Positions 1-9,484 of a stretch of 64,000 bases of DNA are shown here, one piece after another; position 1 is the first letter of the stretch, and every line of letters begins with the position of its first letter. The stretch spans positions 186,001 to 250,000 of the forward strand of contig NZ_JAIOAA010000002.1 in the NCBI RefSeq assembly GCF_019890675.1, given 5' to 3'. The translations under genes and the position numbers were made by a program. This DNA is from Micromonospora sp. PLK6-60 (GTDB lineage Bacteria; Actinomycetota; Actinomycetes; Mycobacteriales; Micromonosporaceae). The notes beneath the pieces are model-generated. The model was not told the origin of the DNA. It made no database searches and saw nothing but the letters and a program-made list of their open reading frames with translations.

Positions 1-192
1 GGGCGTCATGGCACCTCCCGACACGGCGAGTGGCGCCCGCCGCTCGCGCTTGCTGTCGACGGGAGAATCGGCGAGGCGAGGACGGCGCTGCGGGAGTTGG
101 TCGCGCGGACCGCGCGACGTCCGCACAGCAGGGCGGCACACGAGAACAGGCGATTCGCCGGGTGGCTCGTTGATCGGTATCTCGACCGGGCG

Positions 193-489
193 TCATGACC
201 CGCCGTCCGCGTGTCCCGTCCCGTGCTGATGCCACGGTCGGGTCCAGCCGATGAACCGGGCGAAGAACTCCGCCGGATTCACCTCGTCGGGCCGTACCCG
301 CAGCCGGTCGGCCACCGCGTCGTGCAGCAGCGTGCAGAGATAGACGGCCAGCCCGGGCCGGTCGTCGGCGTAGTCGGCGCGCAGGGCCAGCTTCGCCGGC
401 TGGCAGGGCCACGGCGCGGCGCACACCCGGCAGCGCCAGGTCGGCCGGGCGGCGACGTGCCGCCGCAGGTCGGCGAGGGAGACGCTCAT
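193..489 (-). CDS. small Cys-containing conserved protein, function unknown
   Basis: A 98-aa protein with three cysteines close together (C20, C23, C29 in CRVCAAPWPC) followed by a helical region, which suggests a small metal-binding or structural site. Similar small proteins lie beside XRE/DUF397 regulators in Micromonospora and Streptomyces and are sometimes labelled flavin reductase; nothing in the sequence supports that name. The start codon overlaps the stop of the upstream gene by the ATGA pattern, so the two are translationally coupled. Codon use is like the neighbours. Function is not assigned. Confidence 0.7.
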   Translation of the reverse strand: MSVSLADLRRHVAARPTWRCRVCAAPWPCQPAKLALRADYADDRPGLAVYLCTLLHDAVADRLRVRPDEVNPAEFFARFIGWTRPWHQHGTGHADGGS

Positions 490-737
490 CCCTGGTCACC
501 GGCCGCGCCCCGGCGCAGCGCCGCGACCCGGACCAGCGCGGTCCGGGTACGCCCACCGGCCGCCTCGGTGCCGTCGGGTCGCAGCTCCACGCCGGTCAGC
601 TCCACCCATTCCAGTTGGGGATGGTCCAGCCCGGCCGGCTCCCGGGTGACGCGCAGCCGCAGCGGCCCGACGCCGTAGCAGTAGTCCGCCTCGGGCACGG
701 TCACTGTTTGCCCGAGAAACGGAAAACGGTGGTCCAT
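486..737 (-). CDS. hypothetical protein, coupled to the Cys-containing gene
   Basis: An 83-aa acidic protein without signal peptide or membrane segment and with no family I recognise. The ATG at 737 is chosen over one ten codons upstream because a GAGGGGAG ribosome site lies 7 nt before it. Its stop overlaps the start of the next gene (489), so the two form one transcript. It is divergent from the XRE regulator, and the 250 bp between them contain a tandem repeat array that may carry both promoters. Confidence 0.6.
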   Translation of the reverse strand: MDHRFPFLGQTVTVPEADYCYGVGPLRLRVTREPAGLDHPQLEWVELTGVELRPDGTEAAGGRTRTALVRVAALRRGAAGDQG

Positions 738-871
738 CGGCTTGCTCCCCTCGCCGCGCCTGCTCACACTCTGCTGTGGACGTGACTACGGTCGGAAGGT
801 GCCGCGAGCCCTCATTGCCGCCTGTGCCGGTGGGGCGCGGCCCCGTGAACCGGCGGTGAGGATCGGGCGCG

Positions 872-990
872 GCCGTGGTGACCGGCCGGCGCGTTGTGGT
901 GACCGGGCACGGCTGTGGTGACCGGCGGGCGGGCTGTGGTGACTGGCGGGCGGGTTGTGGTGACCGGCGGCGGGCTGTGGTGGAGGTGTG
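872..990 (+). repeat. degenerate ~20-bp tandem repeat upstream of XRE gene
   Basis: About six head-to-tail units of 19-21 bp, each with the core GTGGTGACCGGC followed by a variable GGGCGG tail. One unit has GACTGG instead of GACCGG, and the last merges into the GGAGG ribosome site of the regulator at 991. The array fills the promoter region between the divergent small genes and the XRE gene. Confidence 0.75.
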
Positions 991-1797
991 ATGGGCGACG
1001 AGCGGATGTCGACGCTGGAGTTCCTGGGCGCGGAGCTGCGCCGGGCCCGCCGGGCGAAGGGGCTCAGTCAGGAGGAGTTGGCCCAGCGGATCAGCTATTC
1101 GTCGTCGCTGGTGGGGATGGTGGAGATCGGCCACCGCACCCCGTCGCAGGACTTCGTCGCCCGGGTGGACGCGGCGCTGGAGGCCGGTGGCCTGTTCGAG
1201 CGGCTGCTCACCCTGGTCCGCGCCGACGCCGCACCGCCGTGGCTGCGGGAGTGGATCAGCGTGGAGCGGGAGGCGACGCTGATCCGCTGGTTCGAGCCGT
1301 CGCTGATCCCCGGCCTGTTGCAGACCGAGGCGTACGCCCGCGCGGTGCTGCGTGGCGGCCGGATGCTGCGGGAGAGCGAGGTCGAGCAGCGGTTGACGTC
1401 TCGGCTGGAGCGGCAGGCGATCCTGGCGCGGGAGAGCCCGCCGGAGGTGGTCGCGGTGGTCGACGAGGCGGTGCTGCGCCGGGCGGTGGGGGAGCCGGCG
1501 GTGATGGTGGAGCAGTTCGAGCACCTGCTCCGGCTGACCGAGCAGCCGCACGTGACCCTGCTCGTGGTCCCCGCCGACGCGGGCATGCACGCCGGCCTGG
1601 CCGGCCCGTTCATCCTGGCCCAGACCCCGGACGGCGGCGAGGTGGCGCACATGGACAGCGCACTGAAGGCGGACGTCACGGACCGGCCGGACGACATTGC
1701 TAGCCTGCGACGCAGATGGGAGAGCCTGCGGGCCGAGACGTTGCCCCGCCGGGCCTCCCGCGAGCTGATCCGGGGGTTGACCAAGTCATGGACCTGA
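991..1797 (+). CDS. XRE-family HTH regulator with DUF5753 domain
   Basis: A 268-aa regulator. Residues ~10-65 are a helix-turn-helix (LRRARRAKGLSQEELAQRIS, then a recognition helix with SSSLVGMVEIGHR). The remainder is the DUF5753 region common in actinomycetes (EREATLIRWFEPSLIPGLLQ). The stop overlaps the DUF397 start by 8 nt. In Streptomyces such pairs (BldB/WhiJ-type systems) influence development and antibiotic production; the DUF397 partner is thought to antagonise the DNA-binding protein. Target genes cannot be told from sequence. GTG at 988 and ATG at 1006 are alternative starts; ATG 991 is preferred because GGAGG lies 4 nt upstream. Confidence 0.9.
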   Translation: MGDERMSTLEFLGAELRRARRAKGLSQEELAQRISYSSSLVGMVEIGHRTPSQDFVARVDAALEAGGLFERLLTLVRADAAPPWLREWISVEREATLIRWFEPSLIPGLLQTEAYARAVLRGGRMLRESEVEQRLTSRLERQAILARESPPEVVAVVDEAVLRRAVGEPAVMVEQFEHLLRLTEQPHVTLLVVPADAGMHAGLAGPFILAQTPDGGEVAHMDSALKADVTDRPDDIASLRRRWESLRAETLPRRASRELIRGLTKSWT

Positions 1798-1994
1798 CCG
1801 GCGCGGTCTGGCGCAAGTCCACCCGCAGCGACAACGGCGGTTCGACCTGCGTCGAGGTGGCCACCAACCTGCCCGGCCTGGTCGGCGTACGCGACAGCAA
1901 GGACCGTCAGGGGCCGGTGCTCATCTTTCCGCCCGCCGCCTGGGCAAACTTCGCCCGTGCCACCGCCGCGGGATCCCTCGGCCCGGCCCGCTGA
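1788..1994 (+). CDS. DUF397 protein, partner of the XRE regulator
   Basis: A 68-aa protein beginning MDLTGAVWRKSTRS, with the family hallmarks W-RKS-RS, CVEVA and VRDSKD near the centre and an FPPAAWANF segment close to the C-terminus. DUF397 proteins are almost always encoded directly after XRE/DUF5753 regulators and probably act as small antagonists or co-regulators. The ATG lies inside the last codons of the regulator in another frame, which fixes the start and implies translational coupling. Confidence 0.92.
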   Translation: MDLTGAVWRKSTRSDNGGSTCVEVATNLPGLVGVRDSKDRQGPVLIFPPAAWANFARATAAGSLGPAR

Positions 1995-2121
1995 ACGCGC
2001 CCGGGCGCGGCCGGCCCCGATCCATCGGACTCCGGCCGTGAGCCGCCCGGCCTGACGGCGTGCTGGCCCGATCGGTGGCGGACGCCCGCCCGGTCACGGC
2101 CGCACCCCGGCCGGGGTCAGC

Positions 2122-2613
2122 TCAGGTCAGAATCCGTAGCTGGGGCGACTCGTAGCTGTGCGCGAGCGGGGCGGCGCAGTGCCGGCAGGCTTCGGCGTGT
2201 GGTCGGGCGAGGTTCGTCTGGGTGGTGAACTCGCCGGCCTGGTCGTGCTCGGGGCAGTGGTAGCCGAGGTGGTGCCGGACCCACGGATGGTGGCTCAGGG
2301 CGTGGGCCGGCTGGTCGCGCTTCGCGTCGTGGAAGGGCGCCCACCAGTAGTCGACCACCGCCCGCAGGGTCGTCCGGTCCCGCTCGCGGGTGTGGTCGAA
2401 CGTGGCGATGCGGGCGGCGGTGTAGTGCTCGCCGGTTTCCCGGGATCCGGAGCAGACCGCCCGTTCCGCGCCCAGCTCGAAGAGCGTGGTGCGCCCGGTG
2501 CGTTCGCAGACGAAGCAGTCCAGGCTGAGGGCGAGCCTGCTGCTCCAGTGCAGATTGTGGAAGGGCGAGCCCGGCACGGCGAGCACGGTCGTGATTTCGA
2601 CGGATCTCAGCAC
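2122..2613 (-). CDS. conserved hypothetical protein with Cys/His pairs
   Basis: A protein of about 163 aa with possible zinc ligands (CFVCERTG near the N-terminus; YHCPEHD and ACRHCAAP near the C-terminus). The zinc idea is inference from Cys/His spacing. No family recognised. The reading frame stays open to 2763, but that extension is proline-rich and overlaps the divergent gene. The GTG at 2613 has a GGGGGAAGG element about 10 nt before it and is preferred. Confidence 0.6.
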   Translation of the reverse strand: MLRSVEITTVLAVPGSPFHNLHWSSRLALSLDCFVCERTGRTTLFELGAERAVCSGSRETGEHYTAARIATFDHTRERDRTTLRAVVDYWWAPFHDAKRDQPAHALSHHPWVRHHLGYHCPEHDQAGEFTTQTNLARPHAEACRHCAAPLAHSYESPQLRILT

Positions 2614-2732
2614 GGCCCGCCCGCCTTCCCCCGCAGATCTTGGCGACTTTCCGTTCCGCACGAACGGTAACTGTCCAATATCTGCGGCGCGACGGTGCTG
2701 CCGGCGGGGCATCGGGGGCGGGGTGGGGACGC

Positions 2733-2738
2733 TAGGGT
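2733..2738 (+). promoter_or_regulatory. -10 box of a leaderless promoter (TAGGGT)
   Basis: TAGGGT lies 8 nt before the GTG start at 2747 and no ribosome site intervenes. This is the usual layout of leaderless actinobacterial transcripts. Confidence 0.5.
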
Positions 2739-2746
2739 CGGCGGGC

Positions 2747-3277
2747 GTGGCGATCGAGTTCACGTATCAGCGGGACCGCGCGTACGCCCGGCGGCTCGCC
2801 CGCTCGACGAGCCGGCGACTGCGGATCACGTACGCCGGGTTCGGCGTGGTGGCGACCGGGGCCGGCCTTGGTGCGACGATCGCCGACCCGGGCTGGGCGG
2901 TCCTGTTCGGCCTGGCCGGCCTCGGGCTCGGGCTGGTCTACCTGCTCACGGCGCTGATGTTGCCGTGGCAGGTGGTCGGCCGGTCGCCCGCCGCCAGGTA
3001 CCAGAGCTACACCTACCGGATCGACGACGACGGCATCGCCTGGTTGTCCGCCTCCGTCCGGTCCTGGGTGAGCTGGTCGGCGTTCACCCGGGTCACCGAG
3101 CGCCGCTCCTGCTATCTGCTCTGGCAGGACGGCGGCCTCGCCGCCTGGGACATCCCCCGCGCGCCGCTCACCCCGGAGCAGGACCGCTGGCTCGCCGCCC
3201 TGCTCGCCGAGCGGGTCCGCCCCGGCGCCGCCCGGACCGCCGCCGGGGCCAACGCCGGGGAAGCCGGCACGCCCTGA
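2747..3277 (+). CDS. YcxB-like membrane protein
   Basis: A 176-aa protein whose start is set by the leaderless -10 box just upstream. After an N-terminal EFTYQRDRAYARR segment come two transmembrane helices (residues ~33-52 and ~54-74). The cytoplasmic part has a YcxB-type beta-rich fold (YTYRIDDDGIAW, WSAFTRVTE, YLLWQDGG, IPRAPLTPEQ). Function of the family is unknown. A second protein of the same architecture is at 45970-46467. Confidence 0.75.
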   Translation: MAIEFTYQRDRAYARRLARSTSRRLRITYAGFGVVATGAGLGATIADPGWAVLFGLAGLGLGLVYLLTALMLPWQVVGRSPAARYQSYTYRIDDDGIAWLSASVRSWVSWSAFTRVTERRSCYLLWQDGGLAAWDIPRAPLTPEQDRWLAALLAERVRPGAARTAAGANAGEAGTP

Positions 3278-3363
3278 CGGACAACCGGTGCGATTCGGCC
3301 GGTGGCGGGACAGCGCGACTAGGGTGGTCGGTAGCACGATGTTCCGCTGAGGGGGTGAGCCCG

Positions 3364-4047
3364 ATGGCCCAGGCCGCATACGCGCCGGAGCCGGCACCCG
3401 GGTCGGCGTCCGAGTCGGTGCCCGAGCCGACCGGGCCGTCGTTCGACGTGCTGCGCTGGCGTGACGAGCCGTGGACCGCCCAGCTCGCCCTCGACCTGTT
3501 GCCGGAGACCAACGGTCCCAAGGTCGAGGTCCTGAGCGGAAGCGTGATCGTGACACCACATGCCGGATATGACCACCAGGATGCCGAACTCGACTTGGCC
3601 TACCTGCTCAAGCAGGCGGCCCGTCGGGCCAAGTTGTGGCTCTACCTCGAGGCCAACGTCGTTTCGGGGGACGACCTGTTCATCCCGGACATCGTCATCC
3701 TCAAGGTGGCGGGCGGCGGCCGGACGACGATGGATATCGGCCACGCCGTGTTGCTGGGTGAGATCGTGTCACCGGGCAACCGCCGGAAGGACGTGATCGA
3801 CCGGCCGCGGGAGTACGCCGCCGCCGGCGTTCCCTACTTCCTCCGGGTCGACCTGCGGAACCGGGTTCCCACCATCGCGTTGTTCGAGCTGACCGACGGC
3901 GAATACCTCCCTGTTGCCGCCGCCGCAGCAGGGACGTCCTTCGTGATGAGGGAACCGTTCGAATTCCGGATCGATCCCGCCGACCTGCTCGGCGAGGAGG
4001 CCCCGGTCGAGGAGGGCCCCGTCGAGGACGGCGGCGGCGCGGGCTGA
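3364..4047 (+). CDS. Uma2-family (DUF820) restriction-endonuclease-fold protein
   Basis: A 227-aa protein. A proline/glutamate-rich N-terminal ~30 residues precede the Uma2 domain: [13 protein letters not shown], then [11 protein letters not shown] (the Asp-containing PD part), [14 protein letters not shown] (ExxS, usually E-x-K/S) and YFLRVDL. Members have a PD-(D/E)XK-like fold and are very abundant in Streptomyces, Micromonospora and cyanobacteria; the biological role is unproven. A TAGGGT -10 box lies at 3320 and a GAGGGGGTGAG ribosome site precedes ATG 3364. Repeated acidic ends ([14 protein letters not shown]) suggest a disordered tail. Confidence 0.85.
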   Translation: MAQAAYAPEPAPGSASESVPEPTGPSFDVLRWRDEPWTAQLALDLLPETNGPKVEVLSGSVIVTPHAGYDHQDAELDLAYLLKQAARRAKLWLYLEANVVSGDDLFIPDIVILKVAGGGRTTMDIGHAVLLGEIVSPGNRRKDVIDRPREYAAAGVPYFLRVDLRNRVPTIALFELTDGEYLPVAAAAAGTSFVMREPFEFRIDPADLLGEEAPVEEGPVEDGGGAG

Positions 4048-4090
4048 GGCTCCCCGGCGGGCGCACAGCCGGCTGGGGAAGAATGGCGCC

Positions 4091-5302
4091 GTGACATCTC
4101 CCCGCGCCCTCGTCCTGCTCGGCTCGACCGGTTCGATCGGCACCCAGGCCATCGACATCGTGCGGCGCAACCCGGACCGGTTCCGGGTGGTGGCGCTCGG
4201 GGCCGGCGGCGGCAACGTGGAACTGCTCGCCGCCCAGGCCCTCGAACTCGGCGTCGAGGCGGTCGGCGTGGCGAAGGCGTCCGCCGCCCAGGACCTCCAG
4301 CTCGCCTTCTATGCCGAGGCGAGCCGCCGGGGCTGGGCCACCGGCGACTTCAAGCTGCCCAAGATCGTGGCCGGGCCGGACGCCATGACCGAGCTGGCGC
4401 AGTGGCCCTGCGACGTGGTGCTCAACGGGGTGGTGGGCTCGCTGGGGCTGGCGCCGACCCTGGCCGCGCTTCGCTCGGGGCGTACCCTCGCGCTGGCGAA
4501 CAAGGAGTCGCTGGTGGCCGGCGGCCCGCTCGTGAAGGCCGCGGTGCGGCGGCCGGGGCAGATCGTCCCGGTGGATTCGGAGCACTCGGCGCTGGCGCAG
4601 TGCCTGCGCGGCGGCACCCGGGGCGAGGTGCGGCGGCTGGTCGTCACGGCCAGCGGCGGGCCGTTCCGCGGCAAGCGGCGCGACGAGTTGACGCAGGTCA
4701 CACCCGAGCAGGCCCTCGCCCACCCGACCTGGAACATGGGTCCGGTGGTGACGATCAACTCGGCCACCATGGTCAACAAGGCGCTCGAGGTGATCGAGGC
4801 GCACGAGCTGTTCGACGTGCCGTATTCCGACATCACCGTGATGGTGCACCCGCAGTCGGTGATCCACTCGATGGTCGAGTTCACCGACGGCTCGACCCTC
4901 GCCCAGGCCAGCCCGCCGGACATGCGGCTGCCCATCGCGCTCGGCATCGGCTGGCCGGACCGGGTGGCTGACGCCGCGACGGCGGTGGACTGGACCAGGG
5001 CGCACACCTGGGAGTTCGCCCCGCTGGACGACGAGGCGTTCCCGGCGGTGGCGCTCGCCAAGGCCGCCGGGGAGGCCGGGCGCTGCCGGCCGGCGATCTA
5101 CAACGCCGCCAACGAGGAGTGTGTGGCGGCGTTCGTGGCCGGCCGGTTGCCCTTCCTCGGCATCGTCGACACCCTGCGGCGAGTGCTGGAGGACGCACCC
5201 GATTTCGCCGAACCAGGTACCGTCGAGGACGTGCTCGCGGCCGAGTCGTGGGCGCGCGCACACGCGCAGGAGATCATCGCGGGTTCGGTGGAAGGAGCTT
5301 GA
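4091..5302 (+). CDS. dxr: 1-deoxy-D-xylulose 5-phosphate reductoisomerase
   Basis: A 403-aa cytosolic enzyme that converts DXP to 2-C-methyl-D-erythritol 4-phosphate with NADPH, the committed step of the MEP isoprenoid pathway. The N-terminus carries the nucleotide-binding [16 protein letters not shown]. Catalytic-domain motifs are [21 protein letters not shown] (metal and substrate ligands) and [14 protein letters not shown]. Length is typical of the family. The start is a GTG with no clear ribosome site, so the transcript may be leaderless. It overlaps the next gene by one base and forms an operon with the protease and ispG, as in mycobacteria. Confidence 0.97.
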   Translation: MTSPRALVLLGSTGSIGTQAIDIVRRNPDRFRVVALGAGGGNVELLAAQALELGVEAVGVAKASAAQDLQLAFYAEASRRGWATGDFKLPKIVAGPDAMTELAQWPCDVVLNGVVGSLGLAPTLAALRSGRTLALANKESLVAGGPLVKAAVRRPGQIVPVDSEHSALAQCLRGGTRGEVRRLVVTASGGPFRGKRRDELTQVTPEQALAHPTWNMGPVVTINSATMVNKALEVIEAHELFDVPYSDITVMVHPQSVIHSMVEFTDGSTLAQASPPDMRLPIALGIGWPDRVADAATAVDWTRAHTWEFAPLDDEAFPAVALAKAAGEAGRCRPAIYNAANEECVAAFVAGRLPFLGIVDTLRRVLEDAPDFAEPGTVEDVLAAESWARAHAQEIIAGSVEGA

Positions 5303-6552
5303 TGTCGTACCTGCTCGGGGTGGTGCTCTTCGCCCTCGCGATCCTCATCTCGGTGAGCCTGCACGAGGCGGGGCACATGGCCACCGCGAAGGCCTTCGGG
5401 ATGAAGGTCACCCGCTACTTCGTCGGCTTCGGCCCCACCCTCTGGTCCATCAAGCGGGGCGAGACCGAGTACGGCGTCAAGGGCATCCCGCTCGGCGGCT
5501 TCTGCAAGATCGTCGGCATGACGCCGCAGGACGACGACGTCGAGCCGGCCGACCAGCCCCGCGCGATGTGGCGGTACCCGGTCTGGAAGCGGACGATCGT
5601 GATGTCCGCCGGCTCGGTCACCCACTTCGCGCTGGCCCTGATCGCGCTCTGGATCATGGCGGTCTCCGTCGGCCTGCCCAACCCCGCCTTCCCCACCACC
5701 GACGCCGAGGCCCGCCAGGAGCCGGCAGTGGTCGGGCTGGCCGAGTGCGTGGTGCCCGAGGCCACCGCCCGCGCCTGCCAGGCCGGCGACCCGGCCAGCC
5801 CCGCCGCCCAGGCGAACCTGCGCGACGGCGACCGGATCACCTCGTTCAACGGCACGCCGGTCGCCGACTACGGCGACCTGCTCGCCGCGCTGCGGGCCGC
5901 CAAGCCGGGCGAGCGCGCCGAGATCGGGTACGTCCGCGACGGCCAGCCGGCCACCACCAGCACCGTGCTGGCGACCACCCAGCGCCCGCCGCTGGACAAC
6001 CCGGACGGCACGGTCGGCCCGGTCGCCGCGCTCGGCGTCGGCCTCCAGTTCACCACCCCCACCCGGGTCGCGTACGGGCCGATCGACGCGTTCGGGGCCA
6101 CCGGCGACTACACCGGCCAGATGGCCGTCGGCACGTACGAGGCGATCAAGCGCATCCCGCAGAAGGTGCCCGCCCTGTGGACCGCCATCACCGGCGGCGA
6201 GCGGGACGTGGACACCCCGATCAGCGTGGTCGGCGCCAGCCGGCTCGGCGGCGAGGCGGTGGAGAACAACGCCTGGTACCTGTTCTTCATGTTGTTCGTG
6301 TCGCTGAACTTCTTCATCGGCGTGTTCAACCTGTTCCCACTGCTCCCGCTGGACGGCGGCCACATCGCCATCGCCTGGTTCGAGCGGGCCCGGACCTGGA
6401 TCTTCACCCGGCTCGGCCGGCCCGACCCGGGGCGCGTCGACTATCTCAAGCTCATGCCCCTCACGTACGGGGTGATCCTGATCGGTGGCGCGTTCACGCT
6501 GCTGACGATCACCGCGGACGTCGTCAACCCCATCACGCTCTTCGCAAGGTGA
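5302..6552 (+). CDS. rseP: site-2 intramembrane zinc metalloprotease (RseP/Rip1 family)
   Basis: A 416-aa polytopic protease that cleaves membrane anti-sigma factors and related substrates within the membrane. The first helix carries the zinc motif HEAGH (residues ~21-25), followed by GFGPTLWSI and [14 protein letters not shown] second membrane segment is at ~residues 105-128. A PDZ domain (~170-245) contains [15 protein letters not shown]. The third zinc ligand lies in [12 protein letters not shown] near the C-terminus, with a final helix at ~385-410. The start ATG shares a base with the dxr stop (TGATG), giving tight coupling. The mycobacterial orthologue is Rip1. Confidence 0.95.
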   Translation: MSYLLGVVLFALAILISVSLHEAGHMATAKAFGMKVTRYFVGFGPTLWSIKRGETEYGVKGIPLGGFCKIVGMTPQDDDVEPADQPRAMWRYPVWKRTIVMSAGSVTHFALALIALWIMAVSVGLPNPAFPTTDAEARQEPAVVGLAECVVPEATARACQAGDPASPAAQANLRDGDRITSFNGTPVADYGDLLAALRAAKPGERAEIGYVRDGQPATTSTVLATTQRPPLDNPDGTVGPVAALGVGLQFTTPTRVAYGPIDAFGATGDYTGQMAVGTYEAIKRIPQKVPALWTAITGGERDVDTPISVVGASRLGGEAVENNAWYLFFMLFVSLNFFIGVFNLFPLLPLDGGHIAIAWFERARTWIFTRLGRPDPGRVDYLKLMPLTYGVILIGGAFTLLTITADVVNPITLFAR

Positions 6553-6560
6553 GTGCCCAC

Positions 6561-7733
6561 GTGACTTCCGTCAGTCTCGGTATGCCCGCCGTACCGCCCC
6601 CGCCGCTGGCCCCCCGCCGGGCCAGCCGCCAGATCATGGTCGGCTCGGTGCCGGTCGGTGGCGGTGCGCCGGTCTCGGTGCAGTCGATGACCACCACCCT
6701 CACCGCCGACGTCAACGCCACCCTCCAGCAGATCGCGGAACTGACCGCCTCCGGTTGCCAGATCGTGCGGGTCGCCGTGCCGTCGCAGGACGACGTGGAG
6801 GCGCTGCCGGCGATCGCCAGGAAGTCCCAGATCCCGGTCATCGCCGACATCCACTTCCAGCCGAAGTACGTCTTCGCCGCGATCGACGCCGGCTGCGCCG
6901 CCGTCCGGGTCAACCCGGGCAACATCCGGCAGTTCGACGACAAGGTCAAGGAGATCGCCCGGGCGGCCGGCGACGCGGGCACCCCGATCCGGATCGGGGT
7001 CAACGCCGGCTCGCTGGACAAGCGGCTGCTCGCCAAGTACGGCAAGGCCACCGCCGAGGCGCTCGTCGAGTCGGCGCTCTGGGAGTGCTCGCTCTTCGAG
7101 GAGCACGGCTTCCGGGACATCAAGATCTCGGTCAAGCACAACGACCCGGTGGTGATGATCCGGGCGTACCGGCAGCTCGCCGAGCAGTGCGACTACCCGC
7201 TGCACCTGGGCGTCACCGAGGCCGGGCCCGCCTTCCAGGGCACCATCAAGTCGGCGGTCGCCTTCGGCGCGCTGCTGGCCGAGGGGATCGGCGACACCAT
7301 CCGGGTGTCGCTGTCCGCCCCGCCGGTCGAGGAGATCAAGGTCGGCAACCAGATCCTGGAGTCGCTGGGGCTGCGCGAGCGCGGCCTGGAGATCGTCTCC
7401 TGCCCGTCCTGCGGTCGGGCCCAGGTCGACGTCTACAAGCTCGCCGAGGAGGTCACCGCCGGCCTGGAGGGGCTGCCGGTGCCGCTGCGGGTGGCCGTGA
7501 TGGGCTGCGTGGTGAACGGTCCGGGCGAGGCCCGCGAGGCCGACCTCGGCGTCGCCTCCGGCAACGGCAAGGGGCAGATCTTCGTCAAGGGCCAGGTCAT
7601 CAAGACCGTGCCCGAGGGGCAGATCGTGGAGACGCTGATCGAGGAGGCGCTCCGGCTGGCCGACGAGATGGGCGCGGAGATCCCCGAGGAGCTGCGCGAC
7701 CTGGTCCCCGGCGCGACGGTCACCGTGCACTGA
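6561..7733 (+). CDS. ispG: 4-hydroxy-3-methylbut-2-enyl diphosphate synthase (flavodoxin/ferredoxin)
   Basis: A 390-aa [4Fe-4S] enzyme that reduces MEcPP to HMBPP, the penultimate MEP step. Visible hallmarks are the TIM-barrel start [36 protein letters not shown] and two cluster-binding regions, [11 protein letters not shown] and [16 protein letters not shown]. Length fits the short bacterial form. GTG 6561 is preferred because AAGGTGAG lies 7 nt upstream; ATG 6582 is possible. It closes the dxr-rseP-ispG operon, and a strong hairpin follows 12 bp after the stop. Confidence 0.97.
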   Translation: MTSVSLGMPAVPPPPLAPRRASRQIMVGSVPVGGGAPVSVQSMTTTLTADVNATLQQIAELTASGCQIVRVAVPSQDDVEALPAIARKSQIPVIADIHFQPKYVFAAIDAGCAAVRVNPGNIRQFDDKVKEIARAAGDAGTPIRIGVNAGSLDKRLLAKYGKATAEALVESALWECSLFEEHGFRDIKISVKHNDPVVMIRAYRQLAEQCDYPLHLGVTEAGPAFQGTIKSAVAFGALLAEGIGDTIRVSLSAPPVEEIKVGNQILESLGLRERGLEIVSCPSCGRAQVDVYKLAEEVTAGLEGLPVPLRVAVMGCVVNGPGEAREADLGVASGNGKGQIFVKGQVIKTVPEGQIVETLIEEALRLADEMGAEIPEELRDLVPGATVTVH

Positions 7734-7745
7734 CCAACACCGACG

Positions 7746-7780
7746 AAGGGCCGGCTCTCCCGCGGGAGGCCGGCCCTTTT
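7746..7780 (+). terminator. strong stem-loop terminator after ispG
   Basis: A perfect 10-bp inverted repeat (AAGGGCCGGC / GCCGGCCCTT) encloses a further palindrome (CTCCCG/CGGGAG) and ends in TTTT. It sits 12 bp after the ispG stop and about 20 bp from the convergent HxlR gene, so it can stop transcripts from both sides. Confidence 0.85.
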
Positions 7781-7799
7781 CGCGGCGTGGCCGGTGGGG

Positions 7800-8474
7800 T
7801 CAGGCCGGGGTCGGGCGGGGCACGGTGGCGAAGGCGGAGAGGGTGAACCAGCCGGGCAGGGCGCGGCGCACCGGCTCCGGGCCGGACACCTGCACCGCCC
7901 CGTCCCGTAGCGCCGCCGACCAGGTCAGGTCGCCCCGCCACACCTGGATCAGACCGCGCAGCCGGGCGGTGACCGTGGCGGTCACCGCGTGGCCCGGATC
8001 CACGTCGCAGACGTCGACCTCCGCGCCGGCGATCACCAGCCACCAGTCGCGCTGGCCGCGCGGCACGTCCGGGAAGGTGAAGCGGACGACGGTCCGCCCG
8101 GCGGGCACCGCGTCGTGGTCGACGTGCCGGTGCATGTCCCACAGCAGCAGCTTCGGGTCCAGGTCCTCGTCGCCCAGCTCGCCGATCCAGCGGATCCCCC
8201 ACGCGCCGAGCGCCTCCAGCGCCGGCCGCAGCTCCTCCCCGGCGACGGTCGGCACGTACGCCCCGTCGGCCTGCCGCTGCACCACCCCGGCCCGGACGAG
8301 CTGGTGCAGCCGCCGGGACAGCAGGGTGGGGGACATCCGCGGCAGGCCGCGGCGCAGCTCGTTGAAGTGCCGGGAGCCGCTGAGCAGCTCCCGGACGACG
8401 AGCAGCGTCCAGCGTTCGTCGAGCAGCTCCATCGCCTTCGCGACCGGGCAGAACTGGCGGTACGGCGCACCCAT
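7800..8474 (-). CDS. HxlR-family regulator with C-terminal SCP2-like domain
   Basis: A 224-aa transcription factor. Residues 1-~95 are the HxlR winged helix with the N-terminal cysteine in QFCPVAKAMELLDERWTLL (C9) and the segments ELRRGLPRMSPTLLSRRL and YVPTVAGEEL. Residues ~105-215 form an extra alpha/beta domain resembling SCP2/sterol-carrier folds, common in actinobacterial HxlR proteins and perhaps ligand-binding (inference). The gene is divergent from the methyltransferase at 8605, which is a plausible target. The 130-bp gap holds a direct repeat (8524-8539) and a TAGCGT box. Confidence 0.9.
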   Translation of the reverse strand: MGAPYRQFCPVAKAMELLDERWTLLVVRELLSGSRHFNELRRGLPRMSPTLLSRRLHQLVRAGVVQRQADGAYVPTVAGEELRPALEALGAWGIRWIGELGDEDLDPKLLLWDMHRHVDHDAVPAGRTVVRFTFPDVPRGQRDWWLVIAGAEVDVCDVDPGHAVTATVTARLRGLIQVWRGDLTWSAALRDGAVQVSGPEPVRRALPGWFTLSAFATVPRPTPA

Positions 8475-8523
8475 GGCGGCAGCCTATGCCCACGCCGGGC
8501 CGGTGCCGGTCGGGAAGCCGACC

Positions 8524-8539
8524 GGTACAGATCTGGTAC
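8524..8539. promoter_or_regulatory. candidate HxlR operator (GGTAC direct repeat)
   Basis: GGTAC occurs twice at 11-bp spacing (8524-8528 and 8535-8539) around AGATCT, in the gap between the divergent HxlR and methyltransferase genes. A TAGCGT -10-like box follows at ~8562. Placement, not a known consensus, is the reason for the call. Confidence 0.3.
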
Positions 8540-8604
8540 TAGGTGGCCCCGGCCGGGCTGCCTAGCGTCGGTGGGGAGCAGGACCGACCACGAGGAGACA
8601 TGAC

Positions 8605-9429
8605 ATGACCACCGAGGCGATGGCGGCGGACCGGGCCGTGAAGGAGCGGCACCGGCAGATGTGGGCGCTGGGCGACTATCCGACCCTCGCGGACGAGATC
8701 ATTCCCGAGCTGGGCGCCACGCTGGTGCGGGCGGCCGGCGTACGGCCGGGGGACCGGGTGCTGGACGTGGCCGCCGGCACCGGAAACGCGGCCGTGCCCG
8801 CCGCGCTGGCCGGGGCGAGCGTGGTGGCCAGCGACCTGACCCCGGAGCTGCTGGCGGCCGGGCAGGCCCGCGCCGCGGGGCGGGGCGCGGTGCTGGACTG
8901 GCAGCAGGGCGACGCGGAGGCGCTGCCGTACGGCGACGGCGAGTTCGACACGGTGCTGTCCTGCGTGGGCGTGATGTTCGCGCCCCGGCACCAGACCGCC
9001 GCCGACGAACTGGTCCGGGTCTGCCGGCCGGGCGGCACCATCGGCCTGCTGAACTGGACGCCGGGCGGCTTCGTCGGGCAGTTGTTCGCCACCATGAAGC
9101 CGTACGCCCCGGCGCCGCCGCCGGGCGCGCAGCCGCCCCCGCTCTGGGGCGACGAGGCGCACGTGCGGGCCCTGCTGGGGGACCGGGTCACCGATCTGGT
9201 CGCCCGCCGGGAGTCCGTCGTGGTGGACCGGTTCACCGAGCCGGAGGCGTTCCGCGACTACTTCAAGACCCACTACGGGCCGACGGTCGCGGTGTACCGG
9301 GCGAACGCCGGTGACCCGGACCGGATCGCCGCCCTCGACCGCGACCTCGCCGAGCTGGCCGGGCGGCACCTGGCGGCCGGCGCGATGCGCTGGGAATATC
9401 TGCTGCTCACCGCGGCGCGGTCGGGCTGA
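8605..9429 (+). CDS. class I SAM-dependent methyltransferase
   Basis: A 274-aa Methyltransf_11/25-type enzyme. Motif I is VLDVAAGTGNAAVPAA, followed by acidic ASDLTPELL and, at motif IV, FDTVLSCVGVMFAPRHQ and LVRVCRPGGTIGLLNWTPGG. No membrane part. The substrate is unknown; the UbiE/small-molecule appearance and the divergent HxlR gene suggest a stress-induced small-molecule methylation. GAGGAGACATG gives a good ribosome site and fixes the ATG. Confidence 0.88.
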   Translation: MTTEAMAADRAVKERHRQMWALGDYPTLADEIIPELGATLVRAAGVRPGDRVLDVAAGTGNAAVPAALAGASVVASDLTPELLAAGQARAAGRGAVLDWQQGDAEALPYGDGEFDTVLSCVGVMFAPRHQTAADELVRVCRPGGTIGLLNWTPGGFVGQLFATMKPYAPAPPPGAQPPPLWGDEAHVRALLGDRVTDLVARRESVVVDRFTEPEAFRDYFKTHYGPTVAVYRANAGDPDRIAALDRDLAELAGRHLAAGAMRWEYLLLTAARSG

Positions 9430-9484
9430 ACCGGCGTGACCCCGGCGCGGGTGGCGGTTGCCCGCGCCGGGGCCGAAGCGGCGT

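Noticed and set aside
8..229. Short plus-strand frame at the window start
   Set aside because: Arg/Ser-rich, no ribosome site or family, and overlaps the antisense of the Cys-containing gene.
193..489. Calling the small Cys protein a flavin reductase
   Set aside because: Protein is 98 aa, with no flavin-binding or reductase motif.
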